64,000 nt of DNA from Cryptomeria japonica (Eukaryota > Streptophyta > Pinopsida > Cupressales > Cupressaceae). Below, piece by piece: positions 46,004 to 56,805 of the stretch. How positions within the stretch are numbered: the first letter of the stretch is position 1; every line of letters starts with the position of its first letter. Under the pieces are notes generated by a model. That model did no database searches and was not told the DNA's origin. It saw nothing but the letters and a program-made list of their open reading frames with translations. The DNA lies in assembly GCF_030272615.1 (NCBI RefSeq), contig NC_081414.1:782292119-782356118 (forward strand). The letters are read 5' to 3'. The position numbers and the translations under genes are program-made.

Positions 46004-47060
46004 TACTAGGATAACTGGTGGACAACTAAGAGGAGGGGGTGAATCAGTTGTCAACAAACTATATTAATCAAACCACTTTATAACCTTTAACTGGAGCACA
46101 TAAACATTGAATACTAGGATAGCAGAAACAGATACTAGTAAGCAATAAAACTTAAGAATGAAATAAATAATTAACACAATGCAACCATACCACATAACAC
46201 AATGATTTGTATGTGGAAAACCCGATAAAGGGAAAAACCATGGTGGGAAGCCTATCCACAGTCAGACGATACTTTTGCAAAAAGTATGTGATACAATAAG
46301 GGGCCTGCACATGCAAGAAGGCACATTGCCTAGAGAGTAGTTCTCAATACAAAGGAATATCACTAACTACAGAGAGGTTATAACAACCTCAAGATAATTG
46401 CACAACAATCCAGAAGAATGAACTGCTAGACATAGCATCTACCATGCTTGATTACAGTCCTAGTTAAGCTCAATATAAGAGGCCTTTGGCCTCTTAAATC
46501 CAATTCGATACTTATGATCGACTATATCTCCTTTGCATATGATATTTCATTTCATGACCACAATCTACAATGAGATCTTACATCAATCTATTCAAACCCT
46601 AAGGCCTAAACCAATTAGGTCGGTCACCTAAAAGATATTACAATAAGATCATTACATATATCTATATTACAATGATATTCTATGTTGGCTTAAGATCAAA
46701 ACAACATTAACGAATCCAAAAAACATCCTGGTAACGTGTACAAAACACGTTAACATGATACCGGTCCATAACCTAGATAGGTACTGGACCTAATCTGGGT
46801 CCACCATGCCAAAGCGATGTATCCAATCAATCGAGCCATAATCAAGGATCACCTTCTGCATCTTGAATTCCATCTAGAAGCCACACCAACACCACTTATG
46901 CATTCTATCAAAGTTTCTTAGTAAAAGCTCTACCAGTAAAACCTTAAACCCTTACCGATAACATAAGATCTTCTATTGATAACCAAACATAACAGCTAGT
47001 GTTGACATTAATGACAAAACATCAATGCAACACATAATCAATTCCTCCATATTACCAATA
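46004..47060 (-). repeat. Element J 5' LTR
   Basis: 1057 bp. Its last 26 bases (47035-47060) belong to the segment that is repeated after G2 at 55692. Confidence 0.92.
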
Positions 47061-47322
47061 GTTAGGACCTACCCAGTTAAGGGATTTGACTGCTGCAAGT
47101 ATTAGGAAAACAACATTAAAATGATTAGCATGTAGCACCTTTGTGCTTGATAAGATCCACTTCATTTATTCTCAATACATCAACAAAACATCAACACAGA
47201 GCTTCTCAGATTACCTCACAATCAGACTCAATATCAAACTCTCAATATTCACTCATGATCTCATACATCATCTCATAACTCATCACACTTTTGATAAGCA
47301 TCAATGAAGTTAGCTAACAACC
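47035..47322. repeat. 288-bp direct repeat flanking G2, left copy
   Basis: Composed of 26 bp of the J LTR end plus 262 bp of the D LTR. The right copy is 55692-55979. I count five single-base differences. See the finding on this duplication. Confidence 0.92.
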
Positions 47323-48962
47323 TGTAGCGTCGTAAATTGTACGCACTTGCTAGGGTGGTAGAATTTCACACCTAGTTTAGCACCCGCCTTGGCGCATTTT
47401 GTATTTTGCATTTCATTTCCCCTTTATCACTTAATTAATCAAATTAATTAGGTCTAAGGTTCTATTTCATCATCTTCCATATCATAAAGTTGGGCCCTTT
47501 CATTAAAGTGTGCCCTTTTCATTTTATTCCTCCAATACATCATCTAATCAAAAACCCTAATTAGGTCCTATTTTGAACTTGGGGGCTTGATTTTGGGGGT
47601 CAAAACATCTCAAAATCACCTGTAACTTCAGGATTCTCTCTAAAATCATCATATCCGACGGTCCTGAAAATTTGGCGAAAAGTTGTCGGGACCATGGCAC
47701 CTGAAGTGCACATGGTCCCGAACATTTTTCTCGAAATTTTAGGAGTGCGATCCAATCATAAAATAAAGCTTAACCCCAAGAAATTGGCGGGAGATTCAAT
47801 CTCTAGGTCGGCCAAAAGTTGAAATTATGACCTAGGGTTTCATATATAAGAACTCTCTTTCTTCATTTGAAAGGATTGGAATTTTGTTTTGAGGGACCTT
47901 CTAGGCAGTGAAAGAGCAGATCTTTGAAGACTTCAACAATATTCAACATCCATCCATCACACATTCATCAATTTCATTCATCCATCTAGGGATTTGAAGG
48001 CATTGAAGAACAATAAGGGATTACCGACTGAAGATTGGCTTGTACCCCTCCCTTGGGGTTGGGTATGATTTCATGTTGTTTTCATGTCTTTGCATAAGCT
48101 TCAATATATCATTTATTCATGCTTTAGATCACTTTGCATCTTGATTTAGAGCATTTACATTATCATTTACAAGCAATTAGGGTTTACTTTCTAGGTTGCT
48201 CTAGCTTGCTTACTTGCATTTTAGGATCTTGCATACACACAAGGTCTGCACACACATTACTTTTACAATACAACTTGGCTATTCATGGAGGTGGAAATCA
48301 CCGAAGCGGGGGTTTGACTAAGGCAAAACCCTATATAGCAACCCACCACACCTTTTCAGATACAAGTGCAGGTTTCGAGATTCGGACGACGCCGCAAGTT
48401 GCAGATCTGGAAGAAGTAGACCGAGATAGAACCACACACCAAGTTTTAGAGCAAAAGACTAGGACAGGGGCATGGGGCGCCATGGTCCTGCCAGGACAGG
48501 GGCGCTGGGCGCCCTGGTCCCTCTGTCAGACAGCAGTTTTCATCATTTTTGATAGCTTTCTAGGTTGCAAAATAGCAGTTTTCAGAGCAGTTTCAGGGGC
48601 AGAATCAAGACAGTGGCGCCCACGCCCTCATCCCGAACATTTTCACTTAGATTTTAACTCCAGGTACGCATTTGCATTCTTGTCTTGTCCTTGTGTTTAC
48701 AGCTTTCCATTGTTTAAGTTCAATTCTGCAATCTTGTTATTAGTTCATACTTGCACTTTAGGGTCAGGGATTGAACTTGCATCATTCTATCTATCATTTG
48801 CAACAAAGGAATAGAAATCCTAATAGGTAGCCTATGGCTCTCTCTTCCACAAAAAGAAGTAGCCAATTGTGTGATACCTCTAGGCTCTTTCGTATTCCAC
48901 AAATGTGTGATTGAAAGTGAGATTAGGGCATGTTTTCTTAGTGTCACTTTTTCCCCCACACA
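47323..48962 (+). repeat. G2 5' LTR
   Basis: 1640 bp. It includes the fold-back block around 'gggaccatggcacc' (about 47688-47730), a TATA box (47843-47850), the conserved hairpin (48308-48331) and a GC-rich palindromic block (about 48470-48525). It is shorter than the 3' LTR by about 50 bp because both GC-rich blocks are longer in the 3' copy. Confidence 0.92.
47843..47850 (+). promoter_or_regulatory. TATA box of G2 LTR
   Basis: TATATAAG following 'tagggtttca', repeated at 54542-54549 in the 3' LTR. It sits about 460 bp before the conserved hairpin. Confidence 0.55.
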
Positions 48963-49168
48963 TTTTGGTGAACCCGACGTGAATCTTATTATTGCTTTCT
49001 CTTGCATTATATTTGTTAGATCTAGATCTAGATTTAGTGTGTTTCATCTAAGTTTCATTTTCATTAAAAAAAAAAAAAAAAGGGAAAAGAAAGAGTGTGT
49101 TTCTTGTTTTCTTTGCATTGTGTGTTTAAATTTTATGCAATATTTATTTAAAAATGTAAGATTTTTAT
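48963..49168 (+). other. G2 leader with primer-site sequence
   Basis: About 200 bp. It begins with the same primer-site-position sequence as G1 and includes a run of about 17 A near 49065. Much shorter than the 1.2-kb leader of G1. Confidence 0.6.
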
Positions 49169-52100
49169 TTGCATAGCCAAGATGAATTAGATGAAGCTTT
49201 AGATGAGTTTTTGAACCCTAAAGATGCCAAACCTTCATTTTACCAAAGACTCATAAACCTTGTTAATATGCCATTTAGGTGTGATGAGAAAGATAAGTTG
49301 AATAGTTCCTCTCAAGGGTACATTCCTATCAGCTCTTCTCCTGAATCTAGTAACATGGTTGTTTTTAACAATCCCCCCTATGAAGAGATATCTCCTTTTG
49401 AATCAAAAGATAAACCTTTTAATAGATATGATCATGCTTTGTTGGATGATGCCCTTGATGACTTTGTGTCTCCTAAAAAACACTCCCTTCATGAGGATCC
49501 TTTTGTGCAACAAGATGACATTATCCCTACATTTCCTAGTGATGGCATTTCATTTTCCAACAAAATTCCCACTAGAGATGATGAATTAATGATAAATGCT
49601 TACCCTTCTCCTAAAGTTTGTCTTACCCATAAGCATCCCTTAGAGAAAGAAGATGAAATAATAAGCAATTTCCTTAATTCTCTCTCCCCTAAAGATCATG
49701 TTGAACATATTTTGAGGAAAGAGGATGAGTTTAACACATCTATTAATGCTCTCCCTCCTAAGGATGAGGAATTAATAAACAATGTTACCTCCTCTCCCGA
49801 AATTAACAATACTTCAAACATTCCTTTCAACCACTTCACTATTTGGGATGAACCATTAGAAGAAGGTGTAGATTATTCTCTCTCCCTTGATAATTTCTCA
49901 CCTTCCTTGAATCTCAATTATTCTCCCTCTAAAAATAAAGCATCTCCCTCTCCTCAACTTGGTTCTACTCATAAGGAAACCCTAGTTCAAAGCAAGATGG
50001 TTAACATGTCTTTCAAAGATCTCCCTCTCAAAAGTGAGACTTTAGAGAGTAATGTTGATCCTTCTCCTAGAGAGTTTATTCCCCATGTAGATCCTTTGAC
50101 GATAGAGGATGATATGACCTTTCCTAGTATTACTTTTCCTACTAGAACATCAATGCCTATCCCTTGTCTCTCTCCTAAAATTGATTTAATCCGTGATAAG
50201 ATTTTAGTGCAAGAGAAGACTATCAATAATTCTTCCAACACTTTTGTTCATTCCTCTAAACCATCCTCAATCAATTTGATACATGTGAATGAAACACCTA
50301 ACAAACCTCTCTTCACTATCCAAGGTGCTTGTCCTTCTCATAAGCCTATCTTTGTGGTACAAGGTGGTTATGCTAATGATTCTTTTTGCACTCCTAAGAA
50401 ACCTATTATTACTATGCAAGGAGGTTATTCTTCTAAGAGCCCTTATGAGTATGCTAAGCAACTGACTAGAGAAAGTTATCATGCGGTTGCTCATACCTAT
50501 AACACAAGAAACAATAGGAAACCTAATCCTCCTCCAGTTATCCCAACTTCACTTCCTCCTTCCCAACCTATTCTTCCTCAAGCTCCACGTATTTCACAAG
50601 TTCTCGGTAAGGAATATGATCTCATAGAACAACTTAAAACTACTCCAGCAAAGATATCTCTTTGGGATTTGATACAAAATTCTTCCGCTCATCATGGAAT
50701 GTTACAAGATGCCTTGAAAGATTTGAATGTTCCTCCACCTAATACATCTAGTAATATAGTGTCTTTGGTTAACTCTGTGATGAATCCTAAAGCTCAAATT
50801 GTGTTTACTCAAGATTAATTGCCTACTAGTGAAATTCAACATCAATATGATCCCTTGATGATTGTGGTTATCATAAATGACACTGCTATAAGATGAACAC
50901 TGGTAGATAATGGCTCTGGCCTTAATGTGTGTAGCATTAATCTATTGCATAAGATGAATGTGGATACATCCCTTATTGAGCCTAACTCTCATCCCATTCA
51001 AGGCTTTGATAATGTGGCTAAGTCTTCATTAGGTATTATCACCTTACCCATCACAGTGGGACCTGTTACTTTGCCTACTCCTATCCATGTTATGTCGGGA
51101 AATCTAACATACAACTTGTTATTAGGGAGACCTTGGATTCACAGTATGCAAGCTGTCCCCTCTACATTGCATCGACAAGTTAAATTCATTTATAACAATA
51201 AGACATATACCTTGATAGGTGATACTAATTTTCAAGCTTGTTTGCAAACATCTACTTCCAAAGGGAGTTCTTCTAAACCTTCCTCTTCTAGCGATGACTC
51301 TGTACCAATGAATGAATCATCACCCTCTGATAATCAAAATTATTTGGATGAATCTGAAGTTCTTGAAGAATATTCTTCTCAACTTGAATCTACACATGAA
51401 AAGGCTTTTGATCCTGAGAAGGTTCTCGCAGAAGATGATTGGGGATCTCTTGATTTTAATCCCACCTTTGTAGGTGAGTATAGGGTTCCTCCTAGAGAGC
51501 TTAAAGTTAAAAAGAAGGAAGAAACTAGAGATCAATCAGTCTTACCTGAACCTATGAGCAATAATTTTGTGGCCACTTCTCAAACTTCTTCTCCTCACAC
51601 CTCTAATTCTGAAGAATTTGATTCTTTGTCTTATGAAAAACCACCTTCTCTTTCTGAAATGGCTAATCCTTATGGTCATAGTTTTCATATTTTGGCTAAG
51701 AGTGGCTATAGTGGAAATGGTTGTGGCACAAATGAACAAGGAATTAAAATTCCTTTAGAACATAACATGCATGAATATTCATTTGGACTTGGATATAATC
51801 TTTCTAAGCCCACCAAAGCATCTAAAAGACCATCTCTCAATGTGAATGCTATATTTAGTAGTGATGATGATCTCACTTCAACTAGATCATCTTCTACTTC
51901 TATCAACTCTCATTCCCCTCATAAGGAAATCTTGGCGATGAACAAATCTCTTTATGACTCCCCTCAAATTTCTAAATCCACTTATGAATCTTTATCTCCT
52001 ATTCATCATAAAGTCCTTTCCTCCAGGGATAAGGCTCTAATAAATTACACTCATCCCTCTTCTAAGATTTCCTGTGACTTTTCTTCTTCAATTTTTATCA

Positions 52101-52189
52101 TTTTATACATGGTTTTGATCTTACTTATAGTTGAGCATTTAGCATGTCATTTTCAAATACCTCATTCAATCTATCATGTCTTTAAATAA
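49169..52189 (+). pseudogene. G2 single polyprotein: Ser/Pro-rich region, retropepsin-like and G-patch-like segments
   Basis: One frame of about 1006 codons with two stops, TAA 50816 and TGA 50894. No ATG is seen at the open end (49169 is TTG), so the start may be the Met near 49270 or an upstream exon. The first 430 residues are Ser/Pro/Asn/Asp-rich and contain loosely repeated SPK/PPKDE blocks, unlike any capsid. Then come ISLWDLIQNSSAHHGML (about 50656), the protease core LVDNGSGLNVCSI (about 50900) with YNLLLGRPWIHSMQAVPS (about 51105), an acidic/Ser-rich stretch, and GYSGNGCGTNEQGI ... SFGLGY (about 51703-51797), similar to the G-patch seen after plant Tat-type proteases. A short hydrophobic end (FIILYMVLILLIVEHL) closes it. 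It is non-autonomous. The first half is unrecognised. Confidence 0.78.
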
Positions 52190-54002
52190 CATTAATGGCT
52201 GTTATGTTGCTCATCATTATGTGACATTGGTAGCTCATTTACTGGGGGCTCATTGTCATTCATGATGGTACAATTTCAAGTGCAATCATATTTTTGAAGC
52301 AACATAATACCCTAATTTTCTATATTATCTCTTGTTCCTATGGGGACAAGAGTGATTTCATACATCTCTTCTTTTTATGGTTAAAATTTCCCTTTGGGGT
52401 AATAGTGTGGAAATATTGATCATCTTTTCTTTAGAATCCTCTTTTCCTAGATATGGGAGAAGATGTGTATGCTCTTTCTTATCCTACCCACTTCTTGTGA
52501 GGAGCATTTTACATACACTAATGTCTTGCTTGCATGAACTCATGTGAGTATGTAGTACATTTTGCTTATGTCTAAATCTCTCCCTAGGAGATTGTGTAAG
52601 TCCTTCTCATTGTCCTTATCCTTGGGAGGCAATGATCTTTCCTTATTTTTATCTAAGGATCCACTTTTTCCTATTTCGTGGATGGTGTGAACTTTATTAC
52701 TTGATGTTATTCCTTGTTTGCATTTGTTGTTGTTTGTTCAAGGATTCTCTCTTACAAGAGGTGTGAGTCCTTGACTACAACCTCTTTTGCACTTGGTAAA
52801 ATACATCCATAATGAATTCACTGTCCCAATTGGGTTAAAAAGAGCGTCATCCTTCATTAAGAATCACTTTCACCTTGCAAAAGAAGGAAGTATTGCATTC
52901 TTATTCTCTTCTTTGTCTTATTCTAGAAGATGTTTGTCTAAGACAATTCCTCTCGGGGATAGGTGTCTTTTGTACAAAGATCTCTTCTCCTCTATGGATC
53001 TCCTTTACACATACTACAAGATGTCCCTTTTCAACTATCTTATCCTTGCTTAAAGAGTGCAAAACTCTCTTGTTTGGATCTATGACATTGTTGCATTTTT
53101 GGGGTATCTTCTTTTGTGATGAAGGTAGGTATCCTTGTTTTACTTTGCTTATCACATAAACATTACACTTTTTGAGCAATGGGTCATTCTCGGAACCAGA
53201 GCACAGACTCTTAGAGCGAGATGTCATGGTTTTGTACTATACATATACAGTTTGTAGCATACTCAAGCATAGACTCCTATGAGGTGCTTCTAACCTCCCT
53301 TACACACACATGCACGAGGTTGAGTGGAACTAGCGGCATAAGGCTAGACTTTCTCACTCTCCTCCCTTCACCTAGACAGACTCTAGGGGCTAGTTTTCCA
53401 TGTCCTTTTTCCCATGGATCACCTAGACAAGATCTAGGGGCGAGAAGTCCATGTTTTCTCTCTCACTATTCTTCTCATGGATCACCAATGTGTGTATTCA
53501 TGCTTGCTTTTTTCCTTTCTTTTCTTCTCTTTTCATTTTGTTTCCATTTACATCCTTCATCTTGTGTTAGAGAACTCTCAAATCCTCACACTCTTTGTTG
53601 TGTTGGAATTGAGATTTAGTCCTCTTTCTTACCAAATGATTCTCCATTAGTTTTTGATCTCATATCAAATCTTCTTGTGAGCATTTGTCATCAATATTCT
53701 TTAAAAATTCGAAGTGGTAAACATGATACCCTATTTCAACTCACTAAAATTAGCAAGCCGAAACAGGGGGGGGCATATAGCTACCCTCGAATTTTCATCA
53801 CCTTCCTTAGTAAGCATTAGGTGATTTTGTGATCTAACATGTGGTTTTGTAGGTTGTGGTTCTTAACTGAGTACTGCAGATACCGCTGGGGGATTCATCC
53901 GACAACTTATGGATATATCCTTTTTCAAATAATGTTTACTTTTCTGTACTTTAGCTTGCATATGCACGTAGTGTTCATATGACCGCTAAAGTGGGGGCTA
54001 AA
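52190..54002 (+). other. G2 3' untranslated region and purine tracts
   Basis: 1.8 kb without a supported gene. A short imperfect duplication containing 'cacctagacaagatctagggg' variants lies near 53365-53440. Purine tracts occur at about 52234 (CTGGGGGCTC), 53766, 53887 and finally 53986-54002 (AAAGTGGGGGCTAAA), the one that touches the LTR. The 132-residue reading at 53221-53619 is low complexity and unsupported. Confidence 0.65.
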
Positions 54003-55691
54003 TGTAGCGTCGTAAATTGTACGCACTTGCTAGGGTGGTACAATTTCACACCTAGTTTAGCACCCGCCTTGGCGCATTTTGTATTTTGCATTGCATTTTT
54101 CCTTTAGCACTTAATTAATCAAATTAATTAGGTCTAAGGTTCTATTTCATCATCTTCCATATCATAAAGTTGCGCCCTTTCATTAAAGTGTGCCCTTTTC
54201 ATTTTATTCCTCCAATACATCATCTAATCAAAAACCCTAATTAGGTCCTATTTTGAACTTGGGGGCTTGATTTCGGGGGTCAAAACATCTTGAAATCACC
54301 TGTAACTTCGGGATTCTCTCTAAAATCATCATATCCGACGGCCCTGAAAATTTGGTGAAAAGTTGTCGGGACCATGGCGCCCGGAGAGGACCATGGCACC
54401 CGGAGTGCACATGGTCTTGGACATTTTTCCCGAAATTTTAGGAGTGCAATCCAATCATAAAATAAATCTTAACCCCAAGAAATTGGTGGGAGATTCAATC
54501 TCGAGGTCGGCCAAAAGTTGAAATTATGACCTAGGGTTTCATATATAAGAACTCTCTTTCTTCATTTGAAAGAATCGGAATTTTGTTTTGAGGGACCTTC
54601 TAGGTAGCGAAAGAGCAGATCTTTGAAGACTTCAACAACATTCAACATCCATCCATCACACATTCATCAATTTCATTCATCCATCTAGGGCTTTGAAGGC
54701 ATTGAAGAACAATAGGGGATTACCGACTGAAGATTGGCTTGTACCCCTCCCTTGGGGTTGGGTATGATTTCATGTTGTTTTCATGTCTTTGCATAAACTT
54801 CAATATATCATTTATTCATGCTTTAGATCACTTTGCATCTTGATTTAGAGCATTTACATTATCATTTACAAGCAATTAGGGTTTACTTTCTAGGTTGCTC
54901 TAGCTTGCTTACTTGCATTTTAGGATCTTGCACACACACAAGGTCTGCACACACATTACTTTTACAATAAAACTTGGCTATTCGTGGAGGTGGAAATCAC
55001 CGAAGCGGGGGTTTGACTAAGGCAAAACCCTATATAGCCGCCCACCACACCTTTTCAGATACAAGTGCAGGTTTTGAGATTTGGACGACGCCGCAAGTTG
55101 TAGATCTGGAAGAAGCAGACCGAGACAAAACCACACACCAAGTTTTAGAGAAAAAGACCAGGACAAGGGCGTGGGGCACCCTGGTCCTACCAGGATAGGG
55201 GCGCTGGGCACCATGGTCCCTGGGATAGGGGCACTAGGCACCCTAGTCCCTCTATCAAACAACAGTTTTCAGCATTTTTGACAGCTTTCTAGGTTGCAAA
55301 ACAACAGTTTCCGGAGCAGTTTCAGGGGCAGAATTAGGACAGTGGCACCCATGCCCTCGTCCTGAACATTTTCACTCAGATTTTAACTCCGGGTACGTAT
55401 TTGCATTCTTGTCTTGTCCTTGTGTTTATAGCTTTCCATTGTTTAAGTTCAATTTTGCAATCTTGTTATTAGTTCATACTTGCACTTTAGGGTCAGGGAT
55501 TGAACTTGCATCATTCTATCTATCATTTGCAACAAAGGAATAGAAATCCTAATAGGTAGCCCATGGCTCTCTCTTCCACAAAAAGAAGTAGCCAATTGTG
55601 TGATACCTCTAGGCTCTTTCGTATTCCACAAATGTGTGATTGAAAGTGAGATTAGGGCATGTTTGCTTAGTGTCACTTTTTCCCCCACACA
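54003..55691 (+). repeat. G2 3' LTR
   Basis: 1689 bp, near-identical to 47323-48962 apart from extra units in two GC-rich blocks (about 54370-54420 and 55165-55255). It ends CCCCCACACA and is directly followed by the second copy of the 288-bp segment. Confidence 0.92.
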
Positions 55692-55979
55692 TAATCAATT
55701 CCTCCATATTACCAATAGTTAGGACCTACCCAGTTAAGGGATTTGACTGCTGCAAGTATTAGGAAAACAACATTAAAATGATCAGCATGTAGCACCTTTG
55801 TTCTTGATAATATCCACTTCATTTATTCTCAATACATCAACAAAACATCAACACAGAGCTTCTCAGATTACCTCACAATCAGACTCAATATCAAACTCTC
55901 AATATTCGCTCATGATCTCATACATCATCTCATAACTCATCACACTTTTGATAAGCATCAATGAAGTCAGCTAACAACC
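55692..55979. repeat. 288-bp direct repeat flanking G2, right copy
   Basis: Matches 47035-47322 with five substitutions. The D LTR then continues without interruption at 55980. Confidence 0.92.
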
Positions 55980-56473
55980 TTGGAACAATTTCCTAGGTTC
56001 AATAAATCTGGTCAATCTTGCACTACATGCTTTACTTATGTTGTCCACTAACATAACAAGCCAAAAATAAAACATTATGTGTACTAGTTTACTGACCTTA
56101 GTGACTTTGTTCTACCGATTAGATGTTCTTCTTGATTGACTTCTCTGTACATCATAAATTGCTCAACATGTTGAATCTGTCATTGTGGTATGAAACATAG
56201 CTACCTGATACAATCTCCAATACTCCTGCAAAGCTACATCACCTAACTCTTCATTGATCACTCATTTCAGTTGCTTGAATACAACTCTGTTCATGTTTAC
56301 TAGTTGAAGTCCTATTTGTTGGTTCAGTGATAAATAGTCTCCTCTATCGATCATGCTTTATCGATTGGCCTAAAAGACATAGATGACTATAAAAGCATAG
56401 TTGCCATCAATGACAACATAAAACAAGTCATCAATCAACCTATTACATAAAAACATCATCATTAAGATGACCA
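55980..56473 (-). repeat. Element D 3' LTR, right part
   Basis: 494 bp matching 62487-62980. Ends against the purine tract CGAAGGGGGAGAT (minus) at 56474. Confidence 0.85.
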
Positions 56474-56805
56474 TCTCCCCCTTCGGCATTAATGGCAACA
56501 CTTAGGAAACTTTTTGTCTAAATGTGCAATACAAAAAATGACTCAAGTCATGACACTTAGAAATTGCATGCTATTACAAAATTAGCAAACATATATACTA
56601 GTACTCCACTTTGTAATTCAAAATTTTGACTATACTACTACTCCCCCTTTGACAGCAATGGAAAAGGTAAGCAAATCTATGAAAGATAAATACAATATAC
56701 ATCAAAATTTGCATTATCATATATAGATATAAAAGTTTAAAATGTTTTACAATTCCATCTTAGAATATGCGTCTGCAAAATGAGACTTTAACTGCTTCAA
56801 ATCAT
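56474..56805 (-). other. Element D 3' untranslated region and purine tract
   Basis: About 330 bp of AT-rich sequence without a gene. The LTR-proximal part reads TGCCATTAATGCC then GAAGGGGGAGAT on minus, the shared copia signature. Confidence 0.7.

Larger units (their letters stand above)
40149..47060 (-). mobile_element. Element J: full-length Ty1/copia retrotransposon (decayed)
   Basis: 6.9-kb element with LTRs 46004-47060 (5', 1057 bp) and 40149-41209 (3', 1061 bp), flanked by GTTAG (40144-40148 and 47061-47065). On minus the LTR starts TGTTGGTAATATGG (TATTGG in the other copy) and ends CCTAACA. The purine tract is CCAAAGGGGGAGAT. The primer site is degraded (TTCTGTCAGAGC, plus 45990-46001). 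The gene order gag, protease, integrase, reverse transcriptase, RNase H is diagnostic of Ty1/copia. It is the only element in the window with a complete enzyme set, though all of it is broken. Confidence 0.93.
47323..55691 (+). mobile_element. Element G2: RT-less gypsy-like LTR retrotransposon
   Basis: 8.4-kb element with LTRs 47323-48962 (1640 bp) and 54003-55691 (1689 bp), starting TGTAGCGTCGTAAATTG and ending CCCCCACACA. TTTGGTGAACCCGACGTGAA follows the 5' LTR and GCTAAAGTGGGGGCTAAA precedes the 3' LTR, both as in G1. It encodes a single protein of about 1000 codons with a retropepsin-like segment and no capsid, reverse transcriptase or integrase. A normal 5-bp target duplication is not found. 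Instead a 288-bp direct repeat flanks the element. Confidence 0.9.

Noticed and set aside
48134-48814. 226-residue plus-strand reading
   Set aside because: Lies wholly within the G2 5' LTR, across the conserved hairpin and palindromic block. The matching reading in the 3' LTR is broken.
53221-53619. 132-residue reading in the G2 3' untranslated region
   Set aside because: Low complexity over a short tandem duplication. It begins mid-repeat and has no counterpart in G1 or G3.
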